A DNA stretch of 64,000 nt, from positions 434,001 to 498,000 of the forward strand of contig NZ_JBHLUN010000005.1 of assembly GCF_042433915.1 (NCBI RefSeq), given 5' to 3'. Both the position numbers and the translations under genes were made by a program. This DNA comes from Roseomonas elaeocarpi (GTDB lineage: Bacteria; Pseudomonadota; Alphaproteobacteria; Acetobacterales; Acetobacteraceae). The notes under the pieces were generated by a model that did not search any database, was not told the DNA's origin, and saw only the letters and a list, made by a program, of their open reading frames with translations. Position 1 is the first letter of the stretch, and the number at the start of each line of letters is the position of its first letter. Shown piece by piece: positions 53,911-61,931 of this stretch.

Positions 53911-54662
53911 GCGAGGTTCCGGAGGCCGCTGCATCGGGAGGAGGCTGGCGCCTCCTCGTTCACGAGAGCCTTCCGAGCACTTCCGACCTGCTCAAGGATC
54001 TGGCCGTCCGGGGAGAACCGGGCGGCCTCGCCGTGGTGGCCCGGCGCCAGACGGCCGGGCGAGGGCAGCACGGTCGGAGCTGGGAGTCGCCGCCCGGCAA
54101 TCTCTACCTTTCCATCCTGCTGCGCCCACGCGAGTCACCGCGGACCCTGCCGCAATGGGGGCTGCTGCTGGCCGTCGCCCTGGCCGACACGCTGGCGCCC
54201 CTGCTGCCGGAACCGGGTGCGTTGCGCCTGAAATGGCCCAACGACCTGCTAATCGACGGCGCGAAGCTGGCCGGCATCCTCGTGGAAGGGGGCACGGACG
54301 CGACGGGGAACCCGTGGCTGGTGGTGGGCATCGGCGTGAACCTGGCGGCCGCACCAGAGGTTCCGGGACGCGCGGTCACCTCGATGCAGGCGGCTGGCGC
54401 GGAACCGCAGGAGCCTGAGGCGGTGGCCCGGAGCCTGCTGGCCTCGCTCGATCGCTGGGCGACGCGTCGCCACCTGGACGGTTTCGCAGCGGTCCGGGCG
54501 GCGTGGCTGGCGCGCGGCCCGTCCCTCGACGCAACCCTCACGGTCCGGGGGCGTAACGGAGAAGTCAGCGGCCGTTTCCAGGGATTGTCCGAGGACGGCG
54601 CGCTGCTGCTCGGCACGGGCGGGCGCGTCCACGCCGTCGTGGCCGGTGAGGTCCTGGGGTAG
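53907..54662 (+). CDS. birA: Biotin--[acetyl-CoA-carboxylase] ligase
   Basis: A 251-residue enzyme that attaches biotin to the carrier protein of acetyl-CoA carboxylase. The biotinyl-AMP loop is GRGQHGRSW at 51-59 (family GRGRxGRxW), followed by YLSILLRP, LKWPNDLLIDGAKLAGILVE in parts and VVGIGVNL. No N-terminal helix-turn-helix is present, so it is not a repressor. It starts with GTG at 53907, overlapping nuoN by four bases; transcription with nuo is likely. Confidence 0.93.
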   Translation: MSEVPEAAASGGGWRLLVHESLPSTSDLLKDLAVRGEPGGLAVVARRQTAGRGQHGRSWESPPGNLYLSILLRPRESPRTLPQWGLLLAVALADTLAPLLPEPGALRLKWPNDLLIDGAKLAGILVEGGTDATGNPWLVVGIGVNLAAAPEVPGRAVTSMQAAGAEPQEPEAVARSLLASLDRWATRRHLDGFAAVRAAWLARGPSLDATLTVRGRNGEVSGRFQGLSEDGALLLGTGGRVHAVVAGEVLG

Positions 54663-54681
54663 AGTGCGGATGGAGAGCGAC

Positions 54682-55500
54682 ATGCTCCTGGCCATCGATG
54701 CCGGCAACACCAACGTCGTCTTCGCCGTGCATGACGGCGCGGAGTGGCGCGGCCGCTGGCGCATCGCCACCCGCGACGACCGCACCAGCGACGAGTACGG
54801 CGTCTGGCTGATGGCGCTGTTCCAGCACGTCGGCCTGTCGCCGCGCGCGATCAAGCGCTGTTCGATCGGCACGGTGGTGCCGGCGGCGCTCTACAATCTT
54901 CGTCGCCTGTCGCGCGAATGGTTCGACTGCGAACCCTTGATCGCCAGGGCCAACGTCGATTGGGGCTTCGAGATCAAGGTGGACCGGCCCAAGGAGGTCG
55001 GCGCCGACCGGTTGCTCAACGCGCTCGCGGCGCATCAGCACTACGGCGGCCCGCTGGTGGTGGTGGATTTCGGCACCGCCACGACCTTTGACGTGGTGGA
55101 CGGGGCAGGGGCCTATCTCGGCGGCGTCATCGCGCCCGGCATCACCCTGTCGATCGAGGCGCTGCACCGCGCCGCCGCACGCTTGCCGCGGATCGGCATC
55201 GGCCGTCCGCAGGCGGTGATCGGCCGTGACACGGTACCTGCCATGCAATCCGGTATTTACTGGGGCTATGTCGGCCTGATCGAGGGCATCGTGGCCCGCA
55301 TCAAGGCAGAATTCGGTGGCGAAATGAAGGTGGTGGCGACCGGGGGCCTGGCGCCGCTGTTTGCCGAGGGCACAACCGTGATCGAGCGAACGGACCCCGA
55401 CATCACACTTGAAGGTTTGCGGCTGTTGGCGGACCGCAACCCCGCGCCCATCTTTCATCGGACAAGTCTTCCTGACGCCCTCAAGCCCGAACCCGACTGA
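54682..55500 (+). CDS. coaX: Type III pantothenate kinase
   Basis: A 272-residue enzyme for the first step of coenzyme A synthesis. It is of the ASKHA fold: MLLAIDAGNTNVVFAV at the start, with phosphate-binding Asp 6, then VGADRLLNALAA, VVVDFGTATTFDVV and GGVIAPGI. Type III enzymes need a monovalent cation and are not inhibited by CoA. The ATG at 54682 is used because GGAGAG lies before it; ATG 54670 is possible. It is 19 bases after birA. Confidence 0.95.
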   Translation: MLLAIDAGNTNVVFAVHDGAEWRGRWRIATRDDRTSDEYGVWLMALFQHVGLSPRAIKRCSIGTVVPAALYNLRRLSREWFDCEPLIARANVDWGFEIKVDRPKEVGADRLLNALAAHQHYGGPLVVVDFGTATTFDVVDGAGAYLGGVIAPGITLSIEALHRAAARLPRIGIGRPQAVIGRDTVPAMQSGIYWGYVGLIEGIVARIKAEFGGEMKVVATGGLAPLFAEGTTVIERTDPDITLEGLRLLADRNPAPIFHRTSLPDALKPEPD

Positions 55501-55523
55501 TTTCATTCTAGATAGAGAACAAA

Positions 55524-57170
55524 ATGTCCGATGACTCGCGAGACCTCGCCCTGATCCCGCTCGGCGGGACCGGGGAGATCGGTCTCAACCTGAATGTTTA
55601 CCGATGCAACGGCGCGCTGCTCGCCGTGGATTGCGGCATCGGTTTCGGCGGCAACGACACGCCCGAGGCCGAGGTCATGGTGCCCGACGCCACCTGGCTG
55701 GCGGAGCGTCGCGACCGCCTCCTGGCGCTGGTGATCACCCATGCCCACGAGGATCACCTGGGCGCCGTGGCGCATCTATGGCCGCAGCTCCGCTGCGCCG
55801 TCTATGCCACGCCCTTCGCCGCCGCGGTTCTGCGCCGCAAGCTGGGCGAGGCGGGGCTGGTGCAGCAGGTGCCGCTGCACATCATCCCGGCCGGCGGCTC
55901 CTTCGAGCTCGGCCCCTATAAGCTGCGCTTCCTCAGCGTGGCGCACTCGGTGCCCGAGGCGCAGGCGCTGGCGATCCGCACGCCCTACGGCACGGTGCTG
56001 CACACCGGCGACTGGAAGCTGGACCCCGACCCGGTGGTCGGCCCGCCGACCGACGAGGAAGGCTTCGCGGAGCTCGGCCGCGAGGGCGTACTGGCCATGG
56101 TCTGCGACAGCACCAACGCCCTGGTGGAAGGTCGCTCCGGTTCCGAGGCCGAAGTCCTCGACGGGCTGACGCAGCTGCTGGGTGAGCTGCAGGGGCGGGT
56201 GGCAGTGACCTGCTTCGCCACCAACGTCGCCCGCCTCGACAGCATCGTGCGCGCGGCCGAGCGCAACGGCCGGCAGGTCGCGCTGTTCGGACGTTCGCTG
56301 CGCAACATCGACGTGGCGGCGCGCGAGACCGGCTACTTCAGCGACCTCCCTCCCTTCGTCACCGAGGACGAGGCCGGCTTCCTGCCCGACGACGCGCTGC
56401 TGGTGGTCTGCACCGGCAGCCAGGGTGAGGCGCGCTCCGCCATGTCCAAGATCGCAGCGGACACCCACCCGAACATCTCGCTCGGGGAAGGGGACACGGT
56501 GATCTACTCGTCGCGCCAGATCCCCGGCAACGAGCGGGCAATCGCCCGGGTGCAGGACCAGCTGCGTCGCGCCGGCTGCCGCGTCATCACCGCCGACGAG
56601 CGCCCGGTCCACGTGTCGGGCCACCCGGCGCGCGACGAGCTGCGGCGCCTGTACGAGCTGGTGAAGCCCAAGATTTCCGTGCCGGTGCACGGCGAGTGGC
56701 GCCACCTGGAGCAGCATGCCGAGCTGGCACGCGACGCCGGTGCCACGCCCGTGCTGATCGAGGATGGCGACGTCCTGCGCCTGTCCGGCAACAAGCCCGA
56801 GGTGGTGGACACCGTTCCGACGGGTCGTCTGGCCATCGACGGCGACCGCCTGCTGCCGCTGGAGGGCGGCGTCCTGGCCGCGCGTCGGCGGATGCTGTTC
56901 AACGGCGTGGTGGTGGCCTCGCTGGCGGTCGATGCCGAGGGTCGCGTCCGGGGTGAGCCGCGTGTTTCGGCGCCCGGCCTCTTCGAGCAGCTGGACGAGG
57001 CGCCGAACCAGATCGCCTCCGAGCTGGCCCGCGCCGTGAGCGAGCTGCCCGGCAACCTCCGCCGCGACGACGAGCCTCTGCGCGAGGCGGCCCGGTCGGT
57101 CCTGCGTCGTGCCCTGGGCCGCCGCCTGCGCAAGCGGCCCATGGTCGACGTCCACCTGCTGCGGGTCTGA
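55524..57170 (+). CDS. rnj: Ribonuclease J
   Basis: A 548-residue beta-CASP metallo-beta-lactamase nuclease with endo- and 5'-3' exonuclease activity on RNA. The metal motif H73-A-H75-E-D77-H78 in VITHAHEDHLG is present, together with LIPLGGTGEIGLNLNVY, SRQIPGNERAI and HVSGHPARDEL. The N-terminus is short. It starts at ATG 55524, 23 bases after coaX in an AT-rich spacer. This order coaX-rnj is typical in alphaproteobacteria. The name is for the single RNase J of this class. Confidence 0.94.
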   Translation: MSDDSRDLALIPLGGTGEIGLNLNVYRCNGALLAVDCGIGFGGNDTPEAEVMVPDATWLAERRDRLLALVITHAHEDHLGAVAHLWPQLRCAVYATPFAAAVLRRKLGEAGLVQQVPLHIIPAGGSFELGPYKLRFLSVAHSVPEAQALAIRTPYGTVLHTGDWKLDPDPVVGPPTDEEGFAELGREGVLAMVCDSTNALVEGRSGSEAEVLDGLTQLLGELQGRVAVTCFATNVARLDSIVRAAERNGRQVALFGRSLRNIDVAARETGYFSDLPPFVTEDEAGFLPDDALLVVCTGSQGEARSAMSKIAADTHPNISLGEGDTVIYSSRQIPGNERAIARVQDQLRRAGCRVITADERPVHVSGHPARDELRRLYELVKPKISVPVHGEWRHLEQHAELARDAGATPVLIEDGDVLRLSGNKPEVVDTVPTGRLAIDGDRLLPLEGGVLAARRRMLFNGVVVASLAVDAEGRVRGEPRVSAPGLFEQLDEAPNQIASELARAVSELPGNLRRDDEPLREAARSVLRRALGRRLRKRPMVDVHLLRV

Positions 57171-57173
57171 GCC

Positions 57174-57437
57174 ATGGGCGCGGTCACCGGGACGGTGGTG
57201 TTCTTCCTGGTCTGGTGGACCACCCTGTTCGCGGTGCTGCCGCTGGGTGTCCGGCCGGACGTGGAAGGGCACAACACCACCGGTGGCTGGCGCGGTGCCC
57301 CGCTGCGAACCCGCGTCGGGCGGGTCGTTCTGATTAATACCCTGGTCGCCACCGTTGTCTGGGTGGGGATCGAGGCAGTGGTTCGCAGTGATTGGATGTC
57401 TTTCCGCCATGGATGGTGGGCGATGGGCGGAAATTAG
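57174..57437 (+). CDS. DUF1467 family membrane protein
   Basis: An 87-residue protein with two membrane helices. The first is VVFFLVWWTTLFAVLPLGVRP, the diagnostic DUF1467 helix with WW, and the second is VLINTLVATVVWVGIEAVV. The hydrophilic middle DVEGHNTTGGWRGAPLRTRVGR is also typical. It begins three bases after the rnj stop, so it is in the same operon. Unknown function; a proS gene is often behind it. Confidence 0.85.
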   Translation: MGAVTGTVVFFLVWWTTLFAVLPLGVRPDVEGHNTTGGWRGAPLRTRVGRVVLINTLVATVVWVGIEAVVRSDWMSFRHGWWAMGGN

Positions 57438-57784
57438 GCAGAAGGCGGGAAAGTGTCCGGTGGATGCCTAAAGTTCAGCGTTTCGTGAGATAACGAGCCC
57501 GTTTCGCCTTTTCTTTGTGCTTTTTGTTGTTGCCGCGAAGGGGTGAGGGGCGGCATCCTGTCTTCAGGAAGAGGGTTGGTCTTCTTCCTGCCGTGTGACT
57601 GGCGTTTCCTCCCTAAACTTCGGGCCGTGCCTCCTGGTGCGGCCCTTTCTTTTTGTTGCGCAGGGCTCCGCCGTTGCAGCTTCTTACGCGGTGACGCTTC
57701 CCCCCCGGCGCGGAGCCTCCTAGGTTGCGCCGCCAATGCAGCCGGGCGTGTTCCCGGACCCGCCGACCTCCGGAGATCGCCGCC
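57438..57784 (+). other. Structured AT-rich gap before proS
   Basis: This 347-base gap is less GC-rich than its surroundings and holds no protein gene. It contains several T-runs (57504-57530), a hairpin CAGGAAGA/TCTTCCTG (57565-57590), and the terminator at 57622. It may contain a small RNA ending at that terminator or the leader of proS. Confidence 0.45.
57622..57658 (+). terminator. Rho-independent terminator upstream of proS
   Basis: GGGCCG (57622-57627) pairs with CGGCCC (57640-57645), followed by TTTCTTTTTGTTG. Stem and T-tail both fit. It ends a transcript 127 bases before the proS start, either the nuo/rnj run or a small RNA in the gap. Confidence 0.75.
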
Positions 57785-59092
57785 TTGCGCCTGTCACGCG
57801 CCTTCCTGCCCACGCTCAAGGAAACGCCCGCCGAGGCGCAGATCGCCTCCCACCGGCTGATGCTGCGCGCCGGCATGATCCGGCAGACCAGCGCCGGCAT
57901 CTACGCCTGGCTGCCGCTGGGCCTGCGGGTGCTGCGCAACATCGAGCGGATCGTGCGGGAAGAGCAGGACCGTGCCGGGGCGCAGGAAATCCTGATGCCC
58001 ACCATCCAGCCGGCGGAGCTGTGGCGCGAGAGCGGCCGCTACGACGACTACGGCAAGGAGATGCTGCGCATCCGCGACCGGCATGACCGGGAGATGCTGT
58101 TCGGCCCCACCAACGAGGAGATGGTGACGGACCTGTTCAAGTCCTTCGCCAAGTCCTACCGCGACCTGCCGCGCAGCCTCTACCACATCCAGTGGAAGTT
58201 CCGGGATGAGGTCCGCCCCCGCTTCGGCGTGATGCGCGGGCGCGAGTTCCTGATGAAGGACGCCTATTCCTTCGACCTGACGCCGGAAGGGGCGCGCCAC
58301 TCCTACCACCAGATGTTCGTGGCCTATCTCCGCACCTTCGCGCGGATGGGGCTGAAGGCGATCCCGATGCGCGCCGACACCGGCCCGATCGGCGGCGACC
58401 TGAGCCACGAGTTCATCATCCTGGCCGAGACGGGCGAGAGCCAGGTCTTCCTCCACCGCGACCTGCTGGACTACGACCCGCTGTCGGAGGCACCCGACTA
58501 CAACAGCGACCTGTCGCCGCAGGTGGAGTTCTGGACCCGCCGCTACGCCGCGACCGAGGACCTCCATGACGAGGCCGCCTGGAACGCGGTGCCCGAGGCC
58601 GAGCGTGTTTCGGCGCGCGGCATCGAGGTCGGGCATATCTTCTACTTCGGCACCAAGTACTCCAAGGCGATGGGGCTGCAGGTCAGCGGCCCGGATGGTG
58701 CCATGGTGACGCCGGAGATGGGCTCCTACGGCGTGGGCGTGTCGCGCCTCGTGGCCGCGGCGATCGAGGCCAACCACGACGAGAACGGCATCAAGTGGCC
58801 CGACGCCATCGCGCCGTTCAAGCTGGCGATCCTGAACCTCAAGGTGGGCGACGCCGCCTGCGACGCGCTGTGCGAGCAGATCCTGGCCGCTTTCCCCGAC
58901 GATGCCGTCTACGATGACCGTGGCGAGCGCGCGGGCGTGAAGTTCGCCGATGCCGACCTGCTGGGCTACCCGTGGCAGGTGGTGGTCGGCCCCCGCGGTG
59001 CCGCCGCCGGCAAGGTCGAGCTCAAGCGCCGTGCCACCGGCGAGCGTGAGGAGCTGTCGCTCGAGGACGCCCTGCAGAAGCTGCGCGGCTGA
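57785..59092 (+). CDS. proS: Prolyl-tRNA synthetase, short alphaproteobacterial type
   Basis: A 435-residue class II tRNA synthetase. It has RLSRAFLPTLKETPAEAQI at the start, motif 1-2 segments RLMLRAGMIRQTSAGIYAWLPLG in parts, EMLFGPTNEEMVTDLF, IQWKFRDEVRPRFGVMRGREFLMKDAYSF in parts, and the C-terminal anticodon domain. The editing insertion present in the 570-residue enzyme is absent, as in other alphaproteobacteria. The start TTG at 57785 gives the usual N-terminus (LRLSRAFLPT); GGAG lies before it. Earlier starts add a Cys/Arg-rich stretch. Confidence 0.93.
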   Translation: MRLSRAFLPTLKETPAEAQIASHRLMLRAGMIRQTSAGIYAWLPLGLRVLRNIERIVREEQDRAGAQEILMPTIQPAELWRESGRYDDYGKEMLRIRDRHDREMLFGPTNEEMVTDLFKSFAKSYRDLPRSLYHIQWKFRDEVRPRFGVMRGREFLMKDAYSFDLTPEGARHSYHQMFVAYLRTFARMGLKAIPMRADTGPIGGDLSHEFIILAETGESQVFLHRDLLDYDPLSEAPDYNSDLSPQVEFWTRRYAATEDLHDEAAWNAVPEAERVSARGIEVGHIFYFGTKYSKAMGLQVSGPDGAMVTPEMGSYGVGVSRLVAAAIEANHDENGIKWPDAIAPFKLAILNLKVGDAACDALCEQILAAFPDDAVYDDRGERAGVKFADADLLGYPWQVVVGPRGAAAGKVELKRRATGEREELSLEDALQKLRG

Positions 59093-60345
59093 TGTTCGGA
59101 GCCTTCGAGCGCGCCGTCGCCTTCCGCTACCTGCGGGCGCGGAAGGGCGAGCGCTTCGTGTCGGTGATCGCGATCTTCTCGCTGGTAGGCATCGCGCTGG
59201 GCGTGGCGACGCTGATCATCGTGATGAGCGTGATGAACGGCTTCCGGCAGGAGCTGCTCGGCCGCATCCTGGGCCTCAATGGCCACATGGGCGTGTATTC
59301 GGCACAAGGCGGACCGCTGCCGGATTTCGACAGCATTGCCGCCAAGGTCCGCGCGGTGCCGGGCGTGGTGTCCGCCACGCCGATCGTCGAGGGGCAGGTG
59401 CTGTTCACCTCCGAGGTCGGCGGCGCCTCGGGCGGCATCGCGCGCGGCATCCGGCCGGAGGACCTGCGGGCGCGCCCGCTGATCGCCGGCAACATCCGCG
59501 CCGGCAGCCTGGATCGCTTCGGCGGTGACGACGCGATCGTCATCGGCACGCGGCTGGCGCAGAAGCTGGGCCTGCGCGTGGGCGACCGCATCACGCTGGT
59601 CTCGCCGCAGGGGCGCGACACCGTGGTGGGAACCGTGCCGCGGCTGCGCGCCTACGAGATCGTGGCGCTGTTCGAGGCCGGCATGAACGAGTACGACAGC
59701 GGCTACGTCTTCATGCCCTTCGCCGCGGCGCAGGTGTACTTCCAGCAGCGCAACATGGCTTCGCAGGTCGAGGTCTTCGTGGACAACCCGGACCACGTCA
59801 GCGCGATCGGGCGGGAGATCTACCAGGCCCTCGCTCCGACGCGCGTCCGCATCCTCGACTGGCAGAGCGCGAACTCGTCCTTCTTCAACGCCGTTCAGGT
59901 CGAGCGGAACGTCATGTTCCTGATCCTGACGCTGATCATCGTGGTGGCGGCCTTCAACATCGTGTCGTCGCTGATCATGCTGGTGAAGGACAAGGGCCGC
60001 GACATCGCGATCCTGCGCACCGTCGGCGCCACGCGCGGCGCGATCATGCGCATCTTCCTGTTGTGCGGCGCCAGCGTTGGGGTCGTCGGCACGCTGCTCG
60101 GCTTCGCCATCGGCATGGTGTTCTGCGCCAATATCGAGCGTATCCGCGAAGCCCTGCAGTCGCTGACCGGAACGGAGCTGTTCAGCCCGGAGGTCTACTT
60201 CCTGAGCAAGCTGCCGGCCGTGGTGAACCCGCACGAGGTGATGCAGGTGGTGGGCATGGGCCTGCTGCTGTCGCTGCTGGCAACGCTTTATCCCTCCTGG
60301 CGCGCCGCGCGCACCGACCCCGTGGTGGCCCTGCGCAATGAGTGA
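59092..60345 (+). CDS. lolC: Lipoprotein-releasing ABC transporter permease LolC/LolE
   Basis: A 417-residue inner-membrane protein with four helices and a large periplasmic domain, which extracts lipoproteins from the inner membrane and hands them to LolA. The N-terminus FERAVAFRYLRARKGERFVSVIAIFS in parts, MNGFRQELLGRILGLNGHM, and the FtsX-like C-terminal part SLIMLVKDKGRDIAILRTVGAT are diagnostic. Many alphaproteobacteria have one LolC/E-like permease forming a homodimer (LolF-like). It shares one base with proS and overlaps lolD by eight. Confidence 0.93.
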   Translation: MFGAFERAVAFRYLRARKGERFVSVIAIFSLVGIALGVATLIIVMSVMNGFRQELLGRILGLNGHMGVYSAQGGPLPDFDSIAAKVRAVPGVVSATPIVEGQVLFTSEVGGASGGIARGIRPEDLRARPLIAGNIRAGSLDRFGGDDAIVIGTRLAQKLGLRVGDRITLVSPQGRDTVVGTVPRLRAYEIVALFEAGMNEYDSGYVFMPFAAAQVYFQQRNMASQVEVFVDNPDHVSAIGREIYQALAPTRVRILDWQSANSSFFNAVQVERNVMFLILTLIIVVAAFNIVSSLIMLVKDKGRDIAILRTVGATRGAIMRIFLLCGASVGVVGTLLGFAIGMVFCANIERIREALQSLTGTELFSPEVYFLSKLPAVVNPHEVMQVVGMGLLLSLLATLYPSWRAARTDPVVALRNE

Positions 60346-61024
60346 TCCCGCGATCCCGCTCCGCCTCGAGAAGGTGGAGCGGCGCTTCCGCACCGAGGCC
60401 GGGGAGCTGCCGGTGCTGCGGGGCGTCGACCTTTCGCTGCACGCGGGTGAGATCGTCGCGCTGGTGGCGCCGTCGGGCACCGGCAAGTCCACGCTGCTGC
60501 ACCTCGCGGGGCTGCTGGAACGGCCGGACGCCGGCGAGGTTTACGTGGACGGGCGCGCCGCCGGCGGTCTCGACGACGCGGCCCGCACCACGCTGCGGCG
60601 CGAGGCGATCGGCTTCGTGTACCAGTTCCACCACCTGCTGCCGGAGTTCACGGCCGAGGAGAACGTGGTGCTGCCGCAGATGGCCGCGCGCGTGCCCCGC
60701 GCCGCCGCCGTGACGCGTGCGCGGGAGCTGCTGGCGGGCTTCGGTCTGGCCGGGCGGGAAGAACACCGGCCCGGTCGCCTGTCGGGTGGCGAGCAGCAGC
60801 GCGTGGCGATCGCCCGCGCCCTGGCCAATGCCCCGCGTCTCCTGCTGGCCGACGAGCCGACCGGCAACCTCGACGTCGCCACCTCGGACCGCGTGTTCGA
60901 GCAGCTGCTTGAGGCCGTGCGGGGGCGTGGCCTCGCCGCGCTGATCGCGACGCACAACCCGGAGCTGGCGGCGCGTATGGACCGCACCGTGGTGCTGCGC
61001 GACGGGCTACTCGTCGCCGCCTGA
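60338..61024 (+). CDS. lolD: LolD, lipoprotein-releasing ABC transporter ATPase
   Basis: A 228-residue ATP-binding subunit. Walker A is APSGTGKST at 44-52, the Q-loop is FVYQFHHLLPEFTAEENV, the signature RLSGGEQQRVAIARAL, Walker B LLLADEPTGNLD, and the switch His is in IATHNPEL. The Lol/MacB type extension is YQFHHLLPEF. Its ATG lies inside lolC, eight bases before its stop, so translation is coupled. Confidence 0.96.
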   Translation: MSDPAIPLRLEKVERRFRTEAGELPVLRGVDLSLHAGEIVALVAPSGTGKSTLLHLAGLLERPDAGEVYVDGRAAGGLDDAARTTLRREAIGFVYQFHHLLPEFTAEENVVLPQMAARVPRAAAVTRARELLAGFGLAGREEHRPGRLSGGEQQRVAIARALANAPRLLLADEPTGNLDVATSDRVFEQLLEAVRGRGLAALIATHNPELAARMDRTVVLRDGLLVAA

Positions 61025-61060
61025 GACGCCGGCGGCGCCCGGCCGTGGGATCGCCCCGCC

Positions 61061-61786
61061 TCAGCAGCGCTCCGCCGCGTGCTGGGCCGGGTATTCCCGG
61101 GGCAGCACCAGCCGCGCCACGGTGTGATCCTCGATCCGCTCCAGGCTGACCTTGCCATCGGCCTCGGCGGAGATGGCGCGCATCAGCTGCAGGCCTTCCC
61201 CGCTGCCGTCCGCGGCGGAAGGGCCCCAACCGTCGTCCCGCACGGTGAGCGCCAGGCCCTCCGCGCCCTGCGCGACGGAAACCGAGATCCGGCCCAGGAG
61301 CCGGACGTGCAGCCCGTGCTTCACCGCGTTGCCCACCATCTCGTAGGCGATCCGCAGGATCATCTCTTCCCATGGCCTGGGCACGGCGGCCTCCACCTTC
61401 ACGTCGAGCTCGATGATCTGATCGGGGTCCGACAGCAGCTGCACGGCCGAGGTGCAGAGGCTCTTCAGGCGGCTCGGGAACAGGCCGGGCTGCCGCGTCA
61501 GGCCGAACAGGGCATCCGACACGTCCATCGACAGCCGCATCCGCTGCTCCACGTCGCGCAGCAGCTGCCGCCCGGGCAGCGAGGCCTGGAGGTCGGGCAC
61601 GTCCCAGATCTGCAGCACGATCCGCTGGAGGGCGTTGCGCGTGTGGTGGCGCAGCTGCTGCAGCTGGGTTTCCTCGCGGTGCCGGCCGTTGGTTCCCCCC
61701 GTCATGTTCGAGGCCCCCATCGTCGGAGCCCTGGTCTCATCCCGCCGCGCGGCAGCAGAGCGGGCAGTGGCGGTCGTGAGTGACAT
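61061..61786 (-). CDS. Stand-alone histidine kinase-like protein (HWE/HisKA_2 type)
   Basis: A 241-residue protein with a kinase core but no sensor domain. The dimerisation/phosphorylation segment is QLQQLRHHTRNALQRIVLQ with candidate His at 47 or 48. The ATP part has N153 in the N-box (EMVGNAVKHGL), the G1 box DDGWGP at about 184-189 and the G2 box GSGEGLQLM at about 194-202, followed by a shortened end. No membrane segment or signal peptide. The start at 61786 (MSLTTATAR) is preferred to TTG 61822. It is divergent from the DUF6502 gene across a region with two palindromes, so the two may be co-regulated. No response regulator is next to it. Confidence 0.7.
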   Translation of the reverse strand: MSLTTATARSAAARRDETRAPTMGASNMTGGTNGRHREETQLQQLRHHTRNALQRIVLQIWDVPDLQASLPGRQLLRDVEQRMRLSMDVSDALFGLTRQPGLFPSRLKSLCTSAVQLLSDPDQIIELDVKVEAAVPRPWEEMILRIAYEMVGNAVKHGLHVRLLGRISVSVAQGAEGLALTVRDDGWGPSAADGSGEGLQLMRAISAEADGKVSLERIEDHTVARLVLPREYPAQHAAERC

Positions 61787-61828
61787 GGAATGAGTGATCC
61801 TGCCGTGGAAAGCTGCGCTCAACCTATC

Positions 61829-61884
61829 GTGGGAAATTTTCCCACGTCAATCGCGAAATGCCGAGATGTGGGAATTTTGCCCAC
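61829..61884. promoter_or_regulatory. Twin 17-bp palindromes in the histidine kinase / DUF6502 promoter region
   Basis: Copy 1, GTGGGAAATTTTCCCAC (61829-61845), is a perfect palindrome, flanked by a further C/G. Copy 2, GTGGGAATTTTGCCCAC (61868-61884), keeps the GTGGG and CCCAC arms. Their starts are 39 bases apart, near four helix turns, so a protein dimer or two could bind on one face. They lie between two divergent start codons (61786 and 61932) in a region with much lower GC than the rest. The binding protein is unknown. Confidence 0.7.
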
Positions 61885-61931
61885 GGAAAGCCCGTGCTAG
61901 AACCTGCTGGCAAAAGGAAGAACGGCAGCGG

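Noticed and set aside
57725..57784. Earlier TTG start for proS
   Set aside because: Adds a Cys/Arg-rich stretch absent from ProRS; TTG 57785 begins at the conserved RLSR segment.
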